The notes: generated by a model from the sequence alone, not told the origin. DNA of 19,573 bases from QHBQ01 sp038230695 (GCA_038230695.1 JBBRMT010000069.1:1-19573), one strand, 5' to 3'; positions 13,559-19,573 are shown, numbered from the stretch's first letter. Made by a program: numbers and translations.

Positions 13559-14352
13559 AACCTATTCATCTCATAGATCATCCTCAGCCCCTTCAGCGTG
13601 AGGTCGAGGTCGGTGTGGTCAATCACGTTGGAGTTGCTGGCGATGGTGGGGGCGAGGCCGCCGGTGGCGATCACTTTGATGGGTGGGGATGGTTCAGTAG
13701 CGGTGGCGAACATTGCTTCCATTTCGGCGCGGATGCGGGCGACCATGCCCTCCACCATGCTTATGTAGCCGAGTACGATGCCCGATTGCAGGCAGGTGGC
13801 GGTGTTCTTACCAATGGCGTAGCGGGGGCTGACCAGTTCGACGCGGGTGAGCAGGGCGGTACGCTGGTAGAGCGCGTCAGTGCTGATGCTGATACCGGGG
13901 GCAATTGCGCCGCCTAGATAGTCGCCTTGCGGCGAGACCACATCGAAGGTGGTGGCCGTGCCAAAGTCAATTACGATCGCGGGGCCACCATAGCAGCGGT
14001 GTGCGGCCAGGGTGTTGACCACTCGATCCGCGCCCACCTCGCGGGGATTATCAGTAAGGATGCGGATGCCGGTGCGTAGCCCCGGTTCGATCACAAACAG
14101 CTTGCACTTGAGGTACAGGGCCGCCATTTCACGTAGCGAGGTGGTCAGCGCAGGAACGACGCTGGCGAGGATCGCGCCGCTTATATCTTCCAGTTGGTAG
14201 CCGCGATGCTCCAGCAGCGTAATCAGGGTGCTGCCCCACTCGTCGGCCATGCGGCGATGCTCCGTCGCCAGCCGCCAACTGTGGGCCAGGCGATCGCCAT
14301 CGTATAGTCCGACTACAACGTTGGTGTTGCCCACATCAATTGCAAGCAGCAT
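13477..14352 (-). CDS. coaX: Type III pantothenate kinase
   Basis: The protein has 291 residues; the family is usually about 255-265. It phosphorylates pantothenate in the first CoA step; type III enzymes are not feedback-inhibited by CoA. The ASKHA fold is clear: LLAIDVGNTNVVVGLYDG (phosphate loop 1), TDNPREVGADRVVNTLAA, VIDFGTATTFDVVS, GGAIAPGISIS, and VIATGGLAPTIA near the C-terminus. Conserved sequence ends at about residue 263 (LTLKGLRMIYEMN). The last 28 residues (RLCSKVSVSYWVYAAP and on) are read from the coaBC start region in another frame, suggesting loss of the original stop. coaBC starts inside this overlap, which would favour coupled translation. The ATG at 14352 follows a 136-base spacer after panC. 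Confidence 0.95.
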   Translation of the reverse strand: MLLAIDVGNTNVVVGLYDGDRLAHSWRLATEHRRMADEWGSTLITLLEHRGYQLEDISGAILASVVPALTTSLREMAALYLKCKLFVIEPGLRTGIRILTDNPREVGADRVVNTLAAHRCYGGPAIVIDFGTATTFDVVSPQGDYLGGAIAPGISISTDALYQRTALLTRVELVSPRYAIGKNTATCLQSGIVLGYISMVEGMVARIRAEMEAMFATATEPSPPIKVIATGGLAPTIASNSNVIDHTDLDLTLKGLRMIYEMNRLCSKVSVSYWVYAAPSPATRRWSLPAC

Positions 14353-14408
14353 GGCTTAATCCCCATAAATCTCAACGCAGAGGTTCGTTACTTAGAAAGC
14401 ATCTGAAA

Positions 14409-14431
14409 GGGCAAGCAGCGGTGCGCCCCTA
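14409..14431. repeat. Degenerate GC palindrome between panC and coaX
   Basis: GGGCAAGCAGCGGTGCGCCCCTA is an imperfect member of the TAGGGGCG family. Nearby CACAGCACTCAG (14474-14485) is a remnant of the heptad class. The spacer holds nothing else I can identify. Confidence 0.55.
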
Positions 14432-14488
14432 CGCAAAATGCAACGGCTTTGCAGACTATTACTCATCTCAACACACAGCACTCAGCCT

Positions 14489-15361
14489 CTAATCTCCGAT
14501 AATATCTTCGCAGGGGCGGCCCAGCACGGTGTTGTCAATCAGCCGTGTGTCGCCAAAGCGCACCGCCATGCTGACCAGCGCCTCCGGGCAGTCGCTCATC
14601 TCGCCTTCAAGCTCTTGCAAGGTGGTATTATCGGCCACACTGACATACTCTACGAGGGCAAGCGGCTCCTCGGCTAGCGTTGCCACCACAACCGCTTTGA
14701 TGCGGGCAGCGTCGCGTACACCGTCGCCGTAGAGATCCATGGCTCGATGCAGCGAACGATAGAGGACGATGGCCTTCTCGCGCTCTTCGGGGCTGAGATA
14801 GGTGTTGCGGCTGCTCATCGCCAGACCATCGGGTTCGCGTACGATAGGGCAGACTACGACCTCAGTGGGGAACTGCAAGTCGCGCACCATCTGCTTGACT
14901 ACGCTGACCTGCTGGGCATCTTTCTGCCCAAAGTAAGCGCGGGTGGGCTGCACGATATTGAACAGCTTGGCAACGATGGTGGCGACACCGCGAAAGTGGC
15001 CGGGGCGGGCCGCGCCTTCCAGCGGCTTGGTTATATCGCCGATGTCAATATAGGTCTGGAAGCCAGCAGGGTAAATCTCTGAAGGAGGCGGGGCGAACAC
15101 TGCGCCAACGCTGCAACAGCGCAGCAGGCCGAGGTCGCGGGCGAGGTCTCGCGGATAGGTCTTGAAGTCTTCATTAGGGCCAAACTGCGTGGGGTTGACG
15201 AAGATACTGACCACATGAAGGTCGTTTTCCTCAAGCGCCCGATCCACCAGGCTGAGGTGGCCGCCGTGCAGGTAGCCCATCGTCGGCACGAAGCCAATCT
15301 CGAACTCGCTATACTCCTTACGCCACTCGCGCATCTCCGCGACAGTTTCGATCAGGTGCAT
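14489..15361 (-). CDS. panC: Pantothenate synthetase (pantoate-beta-alanine ligase)
   Basis: The protein has 290 residues, normal for the family. It joins pantoate and beta-alanine in an ATP-dependent, cytosolic reaction. Signatures in order: FVPTMGYLHGGHLSLV (ATP-binding HIGH-like motif, about 25-40), SIFVNPTQFGPNEDFKTYPR (about 53-72), GHFRGVATIVAKLFNI, YFGQKDAQQ (about 148-156), and DGLAMSSRNTYLS (KMSKS-like region). The ATG at 15361 follows a 122-base spacer after panB that holds an inverted heptad element. It supplies the substrate for CoaX encoded next downstream. No panD gene for beta-alanine supply is visible. Confidence 0.96.
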   Translation of the reverse strand: MHLIETVAEMREWRKEYSEFEIGFVPTMGYLHGGHLSLVDRALEENDLHVVSIFVNPTQFGPNEDFKTYPRDLARDLGLLRCCSVGAVFAPPPSEIYPAGFQTYIDIGDITKPLEGAARPGHFRGVATIVAKLFNIVQPTRAYFGQKDAQQVSVVKQMVRDLQFPTEVVVCPIVREPDGLAMSSRNTYLSPEEREKAIVLYRSLHRAMDLYGDGVRDAARIKAVVVATLAEEPLALVEYVSVADNTTLQELEGEMSDCPEALVSMAVRFGDTRLIDNTVLGRPCEDIIGD

Positions 15362-15380
15362 CTATACCTCCGATTGTGGA

Positions 15381-15483
15381 TTGTAGATTTAAGATTTAAG
15401 ATTGCAGATTAAAAATGCCGGTGATCTCCACTGATTTGTCTTGTCTGTTGTTCAATCTGCAATCTGCAATCTTAAATCTACAA
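15381..15483. repeat. Inverted heptad-repeat element between panB and panC
   Basis: TTGTAGATTTAAGATT at 15381-15396 is the exact reverse complement of 15468-15483. Further GATTGCA units lie between these ends. The right arm ends at the panB stop codon. A hairpin of this size in the operon mRNA could affect stability or partial termination; that is inference. Confidence 0.8.
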
Positions 15484-16320
15484 TTATTCGAGTCCTTCCA
15501 ACACACTTTCGTCCATCTTGAACGACTGCGCCTCAGTAGGGAAAGCGCCGGTTTGCACATCTGCCAAATAATCGCGGGCGGCGGCGGCGATCAGGCTGCC
15601 CACCTGCGCGTACTGCCTGGCGTGACGTGGCACATAATCAACGGTCAGGCCAATCACATCGTGGATCACCTGCACCTGGCCGTCGCAGCCCGCGCCCGCG
15701 CCAATGCCAATGGTCGGGATGGTCAGCTTGCGGCTAATCAGGGAGGCGAGGGGGCTGGGTACTGTTTCCAGCACCAGCGCGAATGCGCCCGCTTGCTCCA
15801 AAGCCAGTGCCTCATCAAGCATCCGCTGCGCGGCGTTGCGACTGCGCCCCTGCACCTTGTAGCCGCCCAACTGGTTGACCGATTGGGGGGTTAGCCCCAG
15901 GTGGCCCATCACCGGGATGCCCACGCCGGTCATTCGTGCCACGGTCGCCACAATCTGGGGGTTGCCACCTTCCAGTTTGACCGCGTGGGCATTGGCTTCA
16001 GTTAGGAATCGGGCGGCGTTACGCATCGCGTCTTCCGCGCTCAACTGGTAACTCATGAAAGGCATATCGCCAACCACCAGCGCGTGCTTCACTCCACGGG
16101 CGACTGCGGCCGTGTGGCGCAGCATATCTTCGAGGCTGACGTGCAGAGTGTCGGGATAGCCGAGCATCACCATCCCCAGCGAGTCGCCCACCAGTATCAT
16201 TGGCAGCCCCGCCTCATCCACCAGCTTTGCGGTGGCATAATCGTAGGCGGTTAGCATAGCGATCTTCTCGCCCCGCGCCTTCATCTCGCGCACGTCACTG
16301 ATCGTGATTCGCTTGTCCAT
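15484..16320 (-). CDS. panB: Ketopantoate hydroxymethyltransferase
   Basis: The protein has 278 residues, full length for the family. It transfers a hydroxymethyl group from methylene-tetrahydrofolate to 2-oxoisovalerate, giving ketopantoate, in a TIM-barrel fold. The first strand is IAMLTAYDYATAKL. The metal-binding acids appear in LVGDSLGMVMLGY, VGDMPFMSY and VKLEGG. The conserved GHLGLTPQSVNQLGGYKVQG follows at about residue 137. The catalytic Glu is in LVLETVPSPLA, and the GIGAGAGCDGQVQVIHD segment comes near the end. The start is the ATG at 16320. It stands between the DUF2520 reductase-like gene and panC, matching pathway order. Confidence 0.97.
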   Translation of the reverse strand: MDKRITISDVREMKARGEKIAMLTAYDYATAKLVDEAGLPMILVGDSLGMVMLGYPDTLHVSLEDMLRHTAAVARGVKHALVVGDMPFMSYQLSAEDAMRNAARFLTEANAHAVKLEGGNPQIVATVARMTGVGIPVMGHLGLTPQSVNQLGGYKVQGRSRNAAQRMLDEALALEQAGAFALVLETVPSPLASLISRKLTIPTIGIGAGAGCDGQVQVIHDVIGLTVDYVPRHARQYAQVGSLIAAAARDYLADVQTGAFPTEAQSFKMDESVLEGLE

Positions 16321-16350
16321 GTGCTAAAGTCATCCTCCGGCCCGCGTTAA

Positions 16351-16446
16351 TTTTGAATTATGAATGTTGAATTATGAATTGGTGATGGGGCGGGCCTTAA
16401 CGCCATCAAATCCTAACTCATAAATCATAATTCAAAACTCAAAATT
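16351..16446. repeat. Inverted AT-rich heptad element between DUF2520 gene and panB
   Basis: TTTTGAATTATGA at 16351-16363 is the exact reverse complement of 16425-16437, with extra GAATTATGAAT units inside. The core GGGGCGGGCCTTAACGCC is GC-rich. The stop codon of the DUF2520 gene (16439-16441) lies within the right arm. Confidence 0.75.
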
Positions 16447-17413
16447 GTAACATCGCGGAGGCGATCGCTGCCTCATAGTATAGATCATCGCTGATTGGCG
16501 CGGGCGGCGCAGCGAACAAGGCGTGCAGTGCGTTCAGCTTATTGGCATCCAACCCCTTACCCTGAGCCAGCGGCAGGGTGAGCAGGCCAAGTTCACGGTA
16601 AAGGCTGGCAATATCAGTGTTGGTCGCGTCGAGCGCCTGCAGGTGGCGGGCTACCGTGCCACTGTCGCCACGGGCGATCGGGCCGGTCAGCGCGGCGGGC
16701 AAGCCGAGTTGCTCCATATTTTCGATGTTGCCGCGCAGCAGCGGCAGCAGGGCAGCAAGACCCGCTTCTGAGTCAATGCCAATCGCGGCCAGCAGCTGTG
16801 CGCCAAGCGCCGCAAGGGTGACAGAGTAGTTGGCGGCCAACACGACGGCGGCATGATAGAGCGTCTTATCCTGGGATCGGATTAGCATCGGCGTGCCGCC
16901 AACGTCTACCGCGATACGAGTAAGCGCGGGAATCAGCGTGGCATCACCCTCGATGGCGAAGCTACTGCCGGGCAGTCTTATTAGCGCCAGTTCAACGCTG
17001 GCAAACGCCTGCAAAGGATGCAGGCTGCCCACCAACGCGCCATGCTCGCGCACCCCGCTTAGGGCAGCGCTGGAGAGCGCACCGCTGGTATGTACCACCG
17101 CCTTGCCTAGCCCCAGCCCAGCTCGACCAATGCTGCCCGCAAGTGGGGCAATAACATCGTCGGGCGTGGTGATAAAGGTCAGGTCGGCAGCGGCAAACAC
17201 CTCGGTAGGACTGGCCCGACGTAGTTGGGGATTATCCAACATTGCCGCCAACGTGGCGTGATGCTCTGCATGGCGGCTGGCAACCGCCACAATGTTGTAG
17301 CCCGCCCGCTGCATCAGTATCGCCAGGGCGCTGCCCACCCGCCCCACGCCGATGAAACCAATCCGCCATTGCGATGCTGGTTCGTCAAGCCAGCCACAAT
17401 CCTCGTTATCCAT
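16439..17413 (-). CDS. Rossmann-fold DUF2520 protein, candidate ketopantoate reductase
   Basis: The protein has 324 residues. The N-terminal NAD(P)-binding fold has IGFIGVGRVGSALA (GxGxxG, about 18-31) and AADLTFITTPDDVIAPLA. The middle has HTSGALSS and GSLHPLQAFA, diagnostic of the DUF2520 family. The C-terminal helical domain has LLPLLRGNIENM and LTGPIARGDSGTVARHL. The enzyme class is reductase-like (F420-dependent NADP reductase/ProC-like architecture), but the substrate has not been settled to my knowledge. No panE or ilvC is present here, and this gene directly precedes panB and panC, so ketopantoate reduction is an attractive inference. The ATG at 17413 has AAAGGGGGGGG just upstream. 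A promoter candidate lies at 17535-17564. Confidence 0.85.
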   Translation of the reverse strand: MDNEDCGWLDEPASQWRIGFIGVGRVGSALAILMQRAGYNIVAVASRHAEHHATLAAMLDNPQLRRASPTEVFAAADLTFITTPDDVIAPLAGSIGRAGLGLGKAVVHTSGALSSAALSGVREHGALVGSLHPLQAFASVELALIRLPGSSFAIEGDATLIPALTRIAVDVGGTPMLIRSQDKTLYHAAVVLAANYSVTLAALGAQLLAAIGIDSEAGLAALLPLLRGNIENMEQLGLPAALTGPIARGDSGTVARHLQALDATNTDIASLYRELGLLTLPLAQGKGLDANKLNALHALFAAPPAPISDDLYYEAAIASAMLQF

Positions 17414-17534
17414 CGCCCCCCCTTTGCCACTTGCGTAAGCAGCATGAAGGCTAGAGCAGGGCGTGCGGCGGCTAACTTCGTCGTCGGCCTATCTATAGCC
17501 ATCTCAGGCGCAACGCGCTCCAAGTGGATACTAA

Positions 17535-17564
17535 ATCATACCAAATGGTAGGTTGCACCTGCAA
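17535..17564 (-). promoter_or_regulatory. Promoter candidate for the pan/coa operon
   Basis: TTGCAG at 17559-17564, an 18-base spacer and TATGAT at 17535-17540 on the minus strand. The leader before the DUF2520 gene would be about 115 bases. The boxes overlap an interspersed ACTAAATCATACCAAATG sequence, so confidence is limited. Confidence 0.4.
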
Positions 17565-17750
17565 GATTGTGATTTAGTACACTTATTCGCCAGCAGCTCT
17601 ACAACAATACATCTCTGGCAGCAGGCGAGGCCAACCCTGTTGTTGTATACTGCAATCAGTTTGAATCGCGGAAAACGCGGAAACGGGCGGGAAACGCAGA
17701 AAAAATATGGCAGCATTGGCGGTTATGATAAGCATTGATGCGCTTCGTCA

Positions 17751-17838
17751 GGGCGTATGCCATGCGCCCCTACATCAATCACCAATATTCAGAAAGTGTT
17801 CTCATCATTCAGCACTCATCACTCATCATTCATCATTC
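17751..17838. repeat. GC palindrome plus heptad array upstream of hen1 stub
   Basis: GGGCGTATG C CATGCGCCCC (one mismatch in the stem) is followed by CTCATCATTCAGCACTCATC and further ATCATTC/ATCACTC units. It ends about 7 bases before the AAAGGGG ribosome-binding site. Confidence 0.7.
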
Positions 17839-17852
17839 CCGAAAGGGGCATC

Positions 17853-18110
17853 ATGCTGCTCACCATCACCAACACGCACGCGCCCGCCAGCGACCTCGGC
17901 TATCTGCTGCACAAGAACCCGGCGCGGGTGCAGAGCTTTGAGCTATCGTTCGGCAAGGCGCACGTCTTCTACCCCGAAGCAAGCGACGAGCGTTGCACCG
18001 TCGCGCTGCTACTCGATATTAACGCAGTGGGCATGGCGCGTAGCCATCAAGGTCCAGCGGGCGAGGGTAGGATTTGCTCACATTTGCACCTGATTGATTT
18101 TTTGACGTAG
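17853..18110 (+). pseudogene. hen1: hen1 N-terminal fragment (3'-terminal RNA ribose 2'-O-methyltransferase)
   Basis: From the ATG at 17853, with AAAGGGG about 6 bases upstream, the first ~72 residues closely follow the conserved start of bacterial Hen1: MLLTIT, LGYLLHKNPARVQSF, LSFGKAHVFYPEASDERCT, ALLLDI and GPAGEG. Full-length Hen1 is roughly 450-470 residues and carries its methyltransferase domain in the C-terminal half. Here similarity stops at about 18068, and the frame ends 13 unrelated codons later. Bacterial Hen1 works with Pnkp to repair and 2'-O-methylate cleaved RNA, such as tRNAs cut by ribotoxins; no pnkp is present in the window. The abrupt break and the AT-rich sequence that follows suggest deletion or replacement of the rest. 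The stub cannot methylate RNA. Confidence 0.8.
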
Positions 18111-18113
18111 AAT
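18084..18113 (+). promoter_or_regulatory. Weak promoter candidate for the HEPN segment
   Basis: TTGCAC at 18084-18089, an 18-base spacer and TAGAAT at 18108-18113 precede the ATG at 18161 by about 45 bases. It starts just after the hen1 breakpoint. Confidence 0.35.
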
Positions 18114-18160
18114 CTAACTGTCGGATCTTGCACGTACCTACTGCTTCAAGGAGCATACTG

Positions 18161-18394
18161 ATGGCTGGTAATAAAGCAAACCTCTTCCTTATAGAACTTA
18201 AGAAGAAAGTAAGGCAGCTCAAAGAGAGCGCGGATAAGCTGATTCAGATACTCGAAGATTTTGGCTGGGAAGATCAACGGCCTGATCTCATTCCAGAGAC
18301 AACATATCTGGAGGAGCTGATGATGTCAAATTCTCGCCCTATTAAGGAAAAGCGGAAGGTACCGCCATCCTTTGCTCAAAATTACCAGCAATGA
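18161..18394 (+). CDS. Small protein, 77 aa; likely 5' half of a split HEPN gene
   Basis: The ATG at 18161 has AAGGAG at good spacing (8 bases). The product is helical and Lys/Glu-rich (LFLIELKKKVRQLKESADKL, IQILEDFGWE), then polar to its TGA at 18392-18394. I do not recognise it alone. The same reading frame stays open after the TGA for 25 codons and runs directly into the HEPN-domain coding sequence, which lacks a good start of its own. The simplest reading is one ~272-residue gene broken by a single stop. A genuine small ORF in an operon with the HEPN gene is the alternative. Composition is AT-rich relative to the pan/coa genes. Confidence 0.5.
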   Translation: MAGNKANLFLIELKKKVRQLKESADKLIQILEDFGWEDQRPDLIPETTYLEELMMSNSRPIKEKRKVPPSFAQNYQQ

Positions 18395-18469
18395 TACACT
18401 AGAGGCTTCTCTCTCATAGAGAATAATACGTCTTGGCGCAAAGAAGAACTCCGAACTACTCATGGAGAC

Positions 18470-18979
18470 GTGCTGGGGTTTATCATAAATGAATACATGG
18501 ACTTTGACGAGCAAATGATAGCAACGAGCAGCATTAGGCAAATTAAAGCTATTGTTAGCTCTGTGCCTGACTATGTGGAATGGCAAGCATACAAGGCAGA
18601 ACGGGGACTTGAGCAATCGCTTGCCAGCGACTTGCTAGCAAACGTTGATGAGCTGCTGAGTGCTGGACAGACCCGCTCTTCTGGAGTGATAGCTGGTGTA
18701 GTGCTGGAACGCCAAATGAAGTTGCTTTGTGATAAGCTAAAGCTCAAATACGATAAAAGCGATAGAGACATAGGCAAACTTAATTCTATACTGAGCAAAG
18801 GTGCTTATGATGCCAGTTGGAAGATGAGGGTCAACTGGATGTATCTTATCCGCAATAAGTGCGCACATGATGCTGAAGGCGAGCCTACCATGGATGAAGT
18901 GGAGCGCTTGATTAGCGAAGTAAGGCAATTTTTCGAAATTTGTGCAACAGCATCCCGACCTTCGTGGAGGAGCCATTGA
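18470..18979 (+). CDS. HEPN-like domain protein (Rx4H motif)
   Basis: The part shown has 169 residues. The C-terminal ~100 residues are a helical bundle with SSGVIAGVVLERQMKLLCDK, KLNSILSKGAY and WMYLIRNKCAHDAEG. The RNKCAH segment fits the HEPN R-x4-6-H active-site motif, with Asn after the Arg. HEPN domains are commonly metal-independent RNases in toxin-antitoxin and phage-defence systems, though many relatives are non-catalytic. The N-terminal part (SIRQIKAIVSSVPDYVEWQA, LASDLLANVDELLSAG) is helical. The GTG at 18470 has GGAG only 2 bases away and the ATG at 18497 has no site, so neither start is convincing; the frame is open back to the TGA at 18392. It converges on an XRE regulator gene 64 bases away. 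Confidence 0.6.
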   Translation: MLGFIINEYMDFDEQMIATSSIRQIKAIVSSVPDYVEWQAYKAERGLEQSLASDLLANVDELLSAGQTRSSGVIAGVVLERQMKLLCDKLKLKYDKSDRDIGKLNSILSKGAYDASWKMRVNWMYLIRNKCAHDAEGEPTMDEVERLISEVRQFFEICATASRPSWRSH

Positions 18980-19043
18980 TAGCGGTAGCCAGGCACTTTC
19001 CAAGTGATGTCGTTACAATCGGATTTAGCTTTCTGTATAGGCG

Positions 19044-19430
19044 CTAACAACCTTCCTCAGAATTACTGGTGTGCCTTACCTGCGTTACTATGTCGTATAT
19101 GATACCCCGCCAATCTTCACTCATATACGACCAGCTACTAATAAGTTCCTCCAATCTAGGGTCATCCTTTGCCTGATGAAGTGCTTTTTCTTCAAGCTCT
19201 TCGCTACTGATATAACCACCGGCCACCAGCAAATCTATTGCGTTTGCCTCAAGTACCTTTGCCAGCACAGCAAGCTGTTCGCGTGTTGCCCTCCTCTTTC
19301 CATGCTCTATGCTCCATATGGTGGAGTCTTCGATATGATGACCCGCTTCTGCTGTTTGCTGCGCCAAGCGGCGTAGCGAATAGCCTTTTGCTGATCGCAT
19401 ATTCTTGATAATCTCTCCCTCTGTACTCAT
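19044..19430 (-). CDS. XRE-family helix-turn-helix regulator
   Basis: The protein has 128 residues. An N-terminal Cro/CI-type HTH spans about residues 5-60: KNMRSAKGYSLRRLAQQT (helices 1-2), IEDSTIWSIEHGKRRATREQ (recognition helix and following helix), LAVLAKVLEANAIDLL. The C-terminal half is acidic and helical (SSEELEEKALHQAKDDPRLE, EDWRGIIYDIVTQV), a possible dimerisation or partner-binding region. It is a cytosolic DNA-binding protein and probably autoregulatory. The ATG at 19430 lies 6 bases after a TACAAT box with no Shine-Dalgarno at normal distance, suggesting a leaderless mRNA. It converges on the HEPN gene, so a toxin/antitoxin-type relation is possible but unproven. Confidence 0.85.
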   Translation of the reverse strand: MSTEGEIIKNMRSAKGYSLRRLAQQTAEAGHHIEDSTIWSIEHGKRRATREQLAVLAKVLEANAIDLLVAGGYISSEELEEKALHQAKDDPRLEELISSWSYMSEDWRGIIYDIVTQVRHTSNSEEGC

Positions 19431-19436
19431 GCCGCC

Positions 19437-19465
19437 ATTGTAGCAGACCTTAAGGAAAAATACAA
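19437..19465 (-). promoter_or_regulatory. Promoter candidate giving a leaderless XRE transcript
   Basis: TTGTAT at 19460-19465, a 17-base spacer and TACAAT at 19437-19442 on the minus strand. The start point expected 7 bases after the -10 box is the A of the ATG at 19430. Confidence 0.5.
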
Positions 19466-19573
19466 AGGTAGGCTATTGACAAGATAAGAATCATAATGTA
19501 TAATTGTAGTCATATGACTACAATTATACATTATGATTCTTATCTTGTCAATAGCCTACCTTTGTATTTTTCC
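19454..19573. repeat. Perfect palindrome, 60-base arms, at the window edge
   Basis: Bases 19454-19513 are the exact reverse complement of 19514-19573, with no spacer; the centre is the CATATG at 19511-19516. Because the right arm ends at the last base given, the palindrome may be longer outside the window. Each arm holds a consensus promoter, so the two copies face each other. A fold-back assembly or amplification artefact at a contig end is the leading explanation; a large operator or a replicon-end hairpin are less likely. Confidence 0.95.
19476..19504 (+). promoter_or_regulatory. Consensus promoter in left palindrome arm
   Basis: TTGACA at 19476-19481, a 17-base spacer and TATAAT at 19499-19504: a near-perfect sigma-70 promoter pointing right, away from the XRE gene. 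Its mirror copy on the minus strand uses 19546-19551 and 19523-19528. If the right arm is an artefact, this promoter belonged to a divergent gene now missing from the window. Confidence 0.65.

Larger units (their letters stand above)
17414..17852. other. Intergenic region between the pan/coa run and the hen1 stub
   Basis: No gene is credible here. It holds a minus-strand promoter candidate (17535-17564), a GC/A-rich tandem stretch around 17668-17698 (CGCGGAAAACGCGGAAACGG), an imperfect GC palindrome at 17751-17770 and an array of ATCACTC-like heptads at about 17810-17838. Confidence 0.5.

Noticed and set aside
17707..18093. 128-codon + frame overlapping the hen1 stub
   Set aside because: It runs through the palindrome and heptad repeats and is in a different frame from the recognisable Hen1 sequence.
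19454..19573. Hairpin telomere of a linear replicon
   Set aside because: Not excluded, but a fold-back artefact at a contig end explains a perfect zero-loop palindrome ending at the last base more simply; no protelomerase gene is seen.

Overview
The window looks like a chromosomal piece of a GC-rich, multicellular-type bacterium, most likely Chloroflexota. This is inference. It rests on tandem class III cyclase/STAND-ATPase genes, the style of the pan/coa genes, a bacterial Hen1 remnant, and intergenic spacers packed with heptanucleotide repeats and short GC palindromes of the TAGGGGCG...CGCCCC type. No rRNA, tRNA or CRISPR array was recognised.

Layout. 1-3533 (+): the 3' part of a STAND ATPase/TPR signalling gene, overlapped by a second gene with a complete class III nucleotide cyclase domain but an ATPase half that stops early at a heptad repeat. 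3609-4202 (-): an unrecognised, more AT-rich gene. 4309-9259 (-): a phenylalanyl-tRNA synthetase operon (pheS, pheT, then a HIT-domain gene) with a consensus promoter and a tRNA-Phe T-box leader. A mobile-looking repeat is lodged inside the T-box leader. 9309-10115 (+): a divergent gene for a small SAVED-like protein with a Gly/Asn-rich N-terminus. 10234-17413 (-): a pantothenate/CoA gene run (DUF2520 reductase-like, panB, panC, coaX, coaBC), followed by two small genes and an AlkA-type DNA glycosylase. 17853-18110 (+): the N-terminal stub of the RNA-repair methyltransferase gene hen1. It is cut off at an AT-richer segment (18161-18979) holding a HEPN-domain protein whose frame is split by one TGA. 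19044-19430 (-): an XRE-type regulator, convergent to the HEPN gene. 19454-19573: a perfect palindrome with 60-base arms running to the last base of the window.

How the genes work together. PanB makes ketopantoate, the DUF2520 protein is a reasonable candidate for the missing ketopantoate reductase, and PanC makes pantothenate. CoaX phosphorylates it, and CoaBC carries it to 4'-phosphopantetheine. PanD, CoaD and CoaE are not in the window. PheS and PheT form the alpha2beta2 synthetase, and the T-box would switch the operon on when uncharged tRNA-Phe accumulates.

The strongest cross-cutting signal is the repeat load. Repeats abut or supply stop codons in several genes, lengthen the C-termini of CoaBC and the HIT protein, sit in frame inside the first STAND gene, and interrupt the T-box leader. 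The defence-like or signalling items (SAVED-like protein, HEPN/XRE pair, cyclase/STAND pair, hen1 stub) are the places most likely to hold undescribed biology. Their functional links are inference only.
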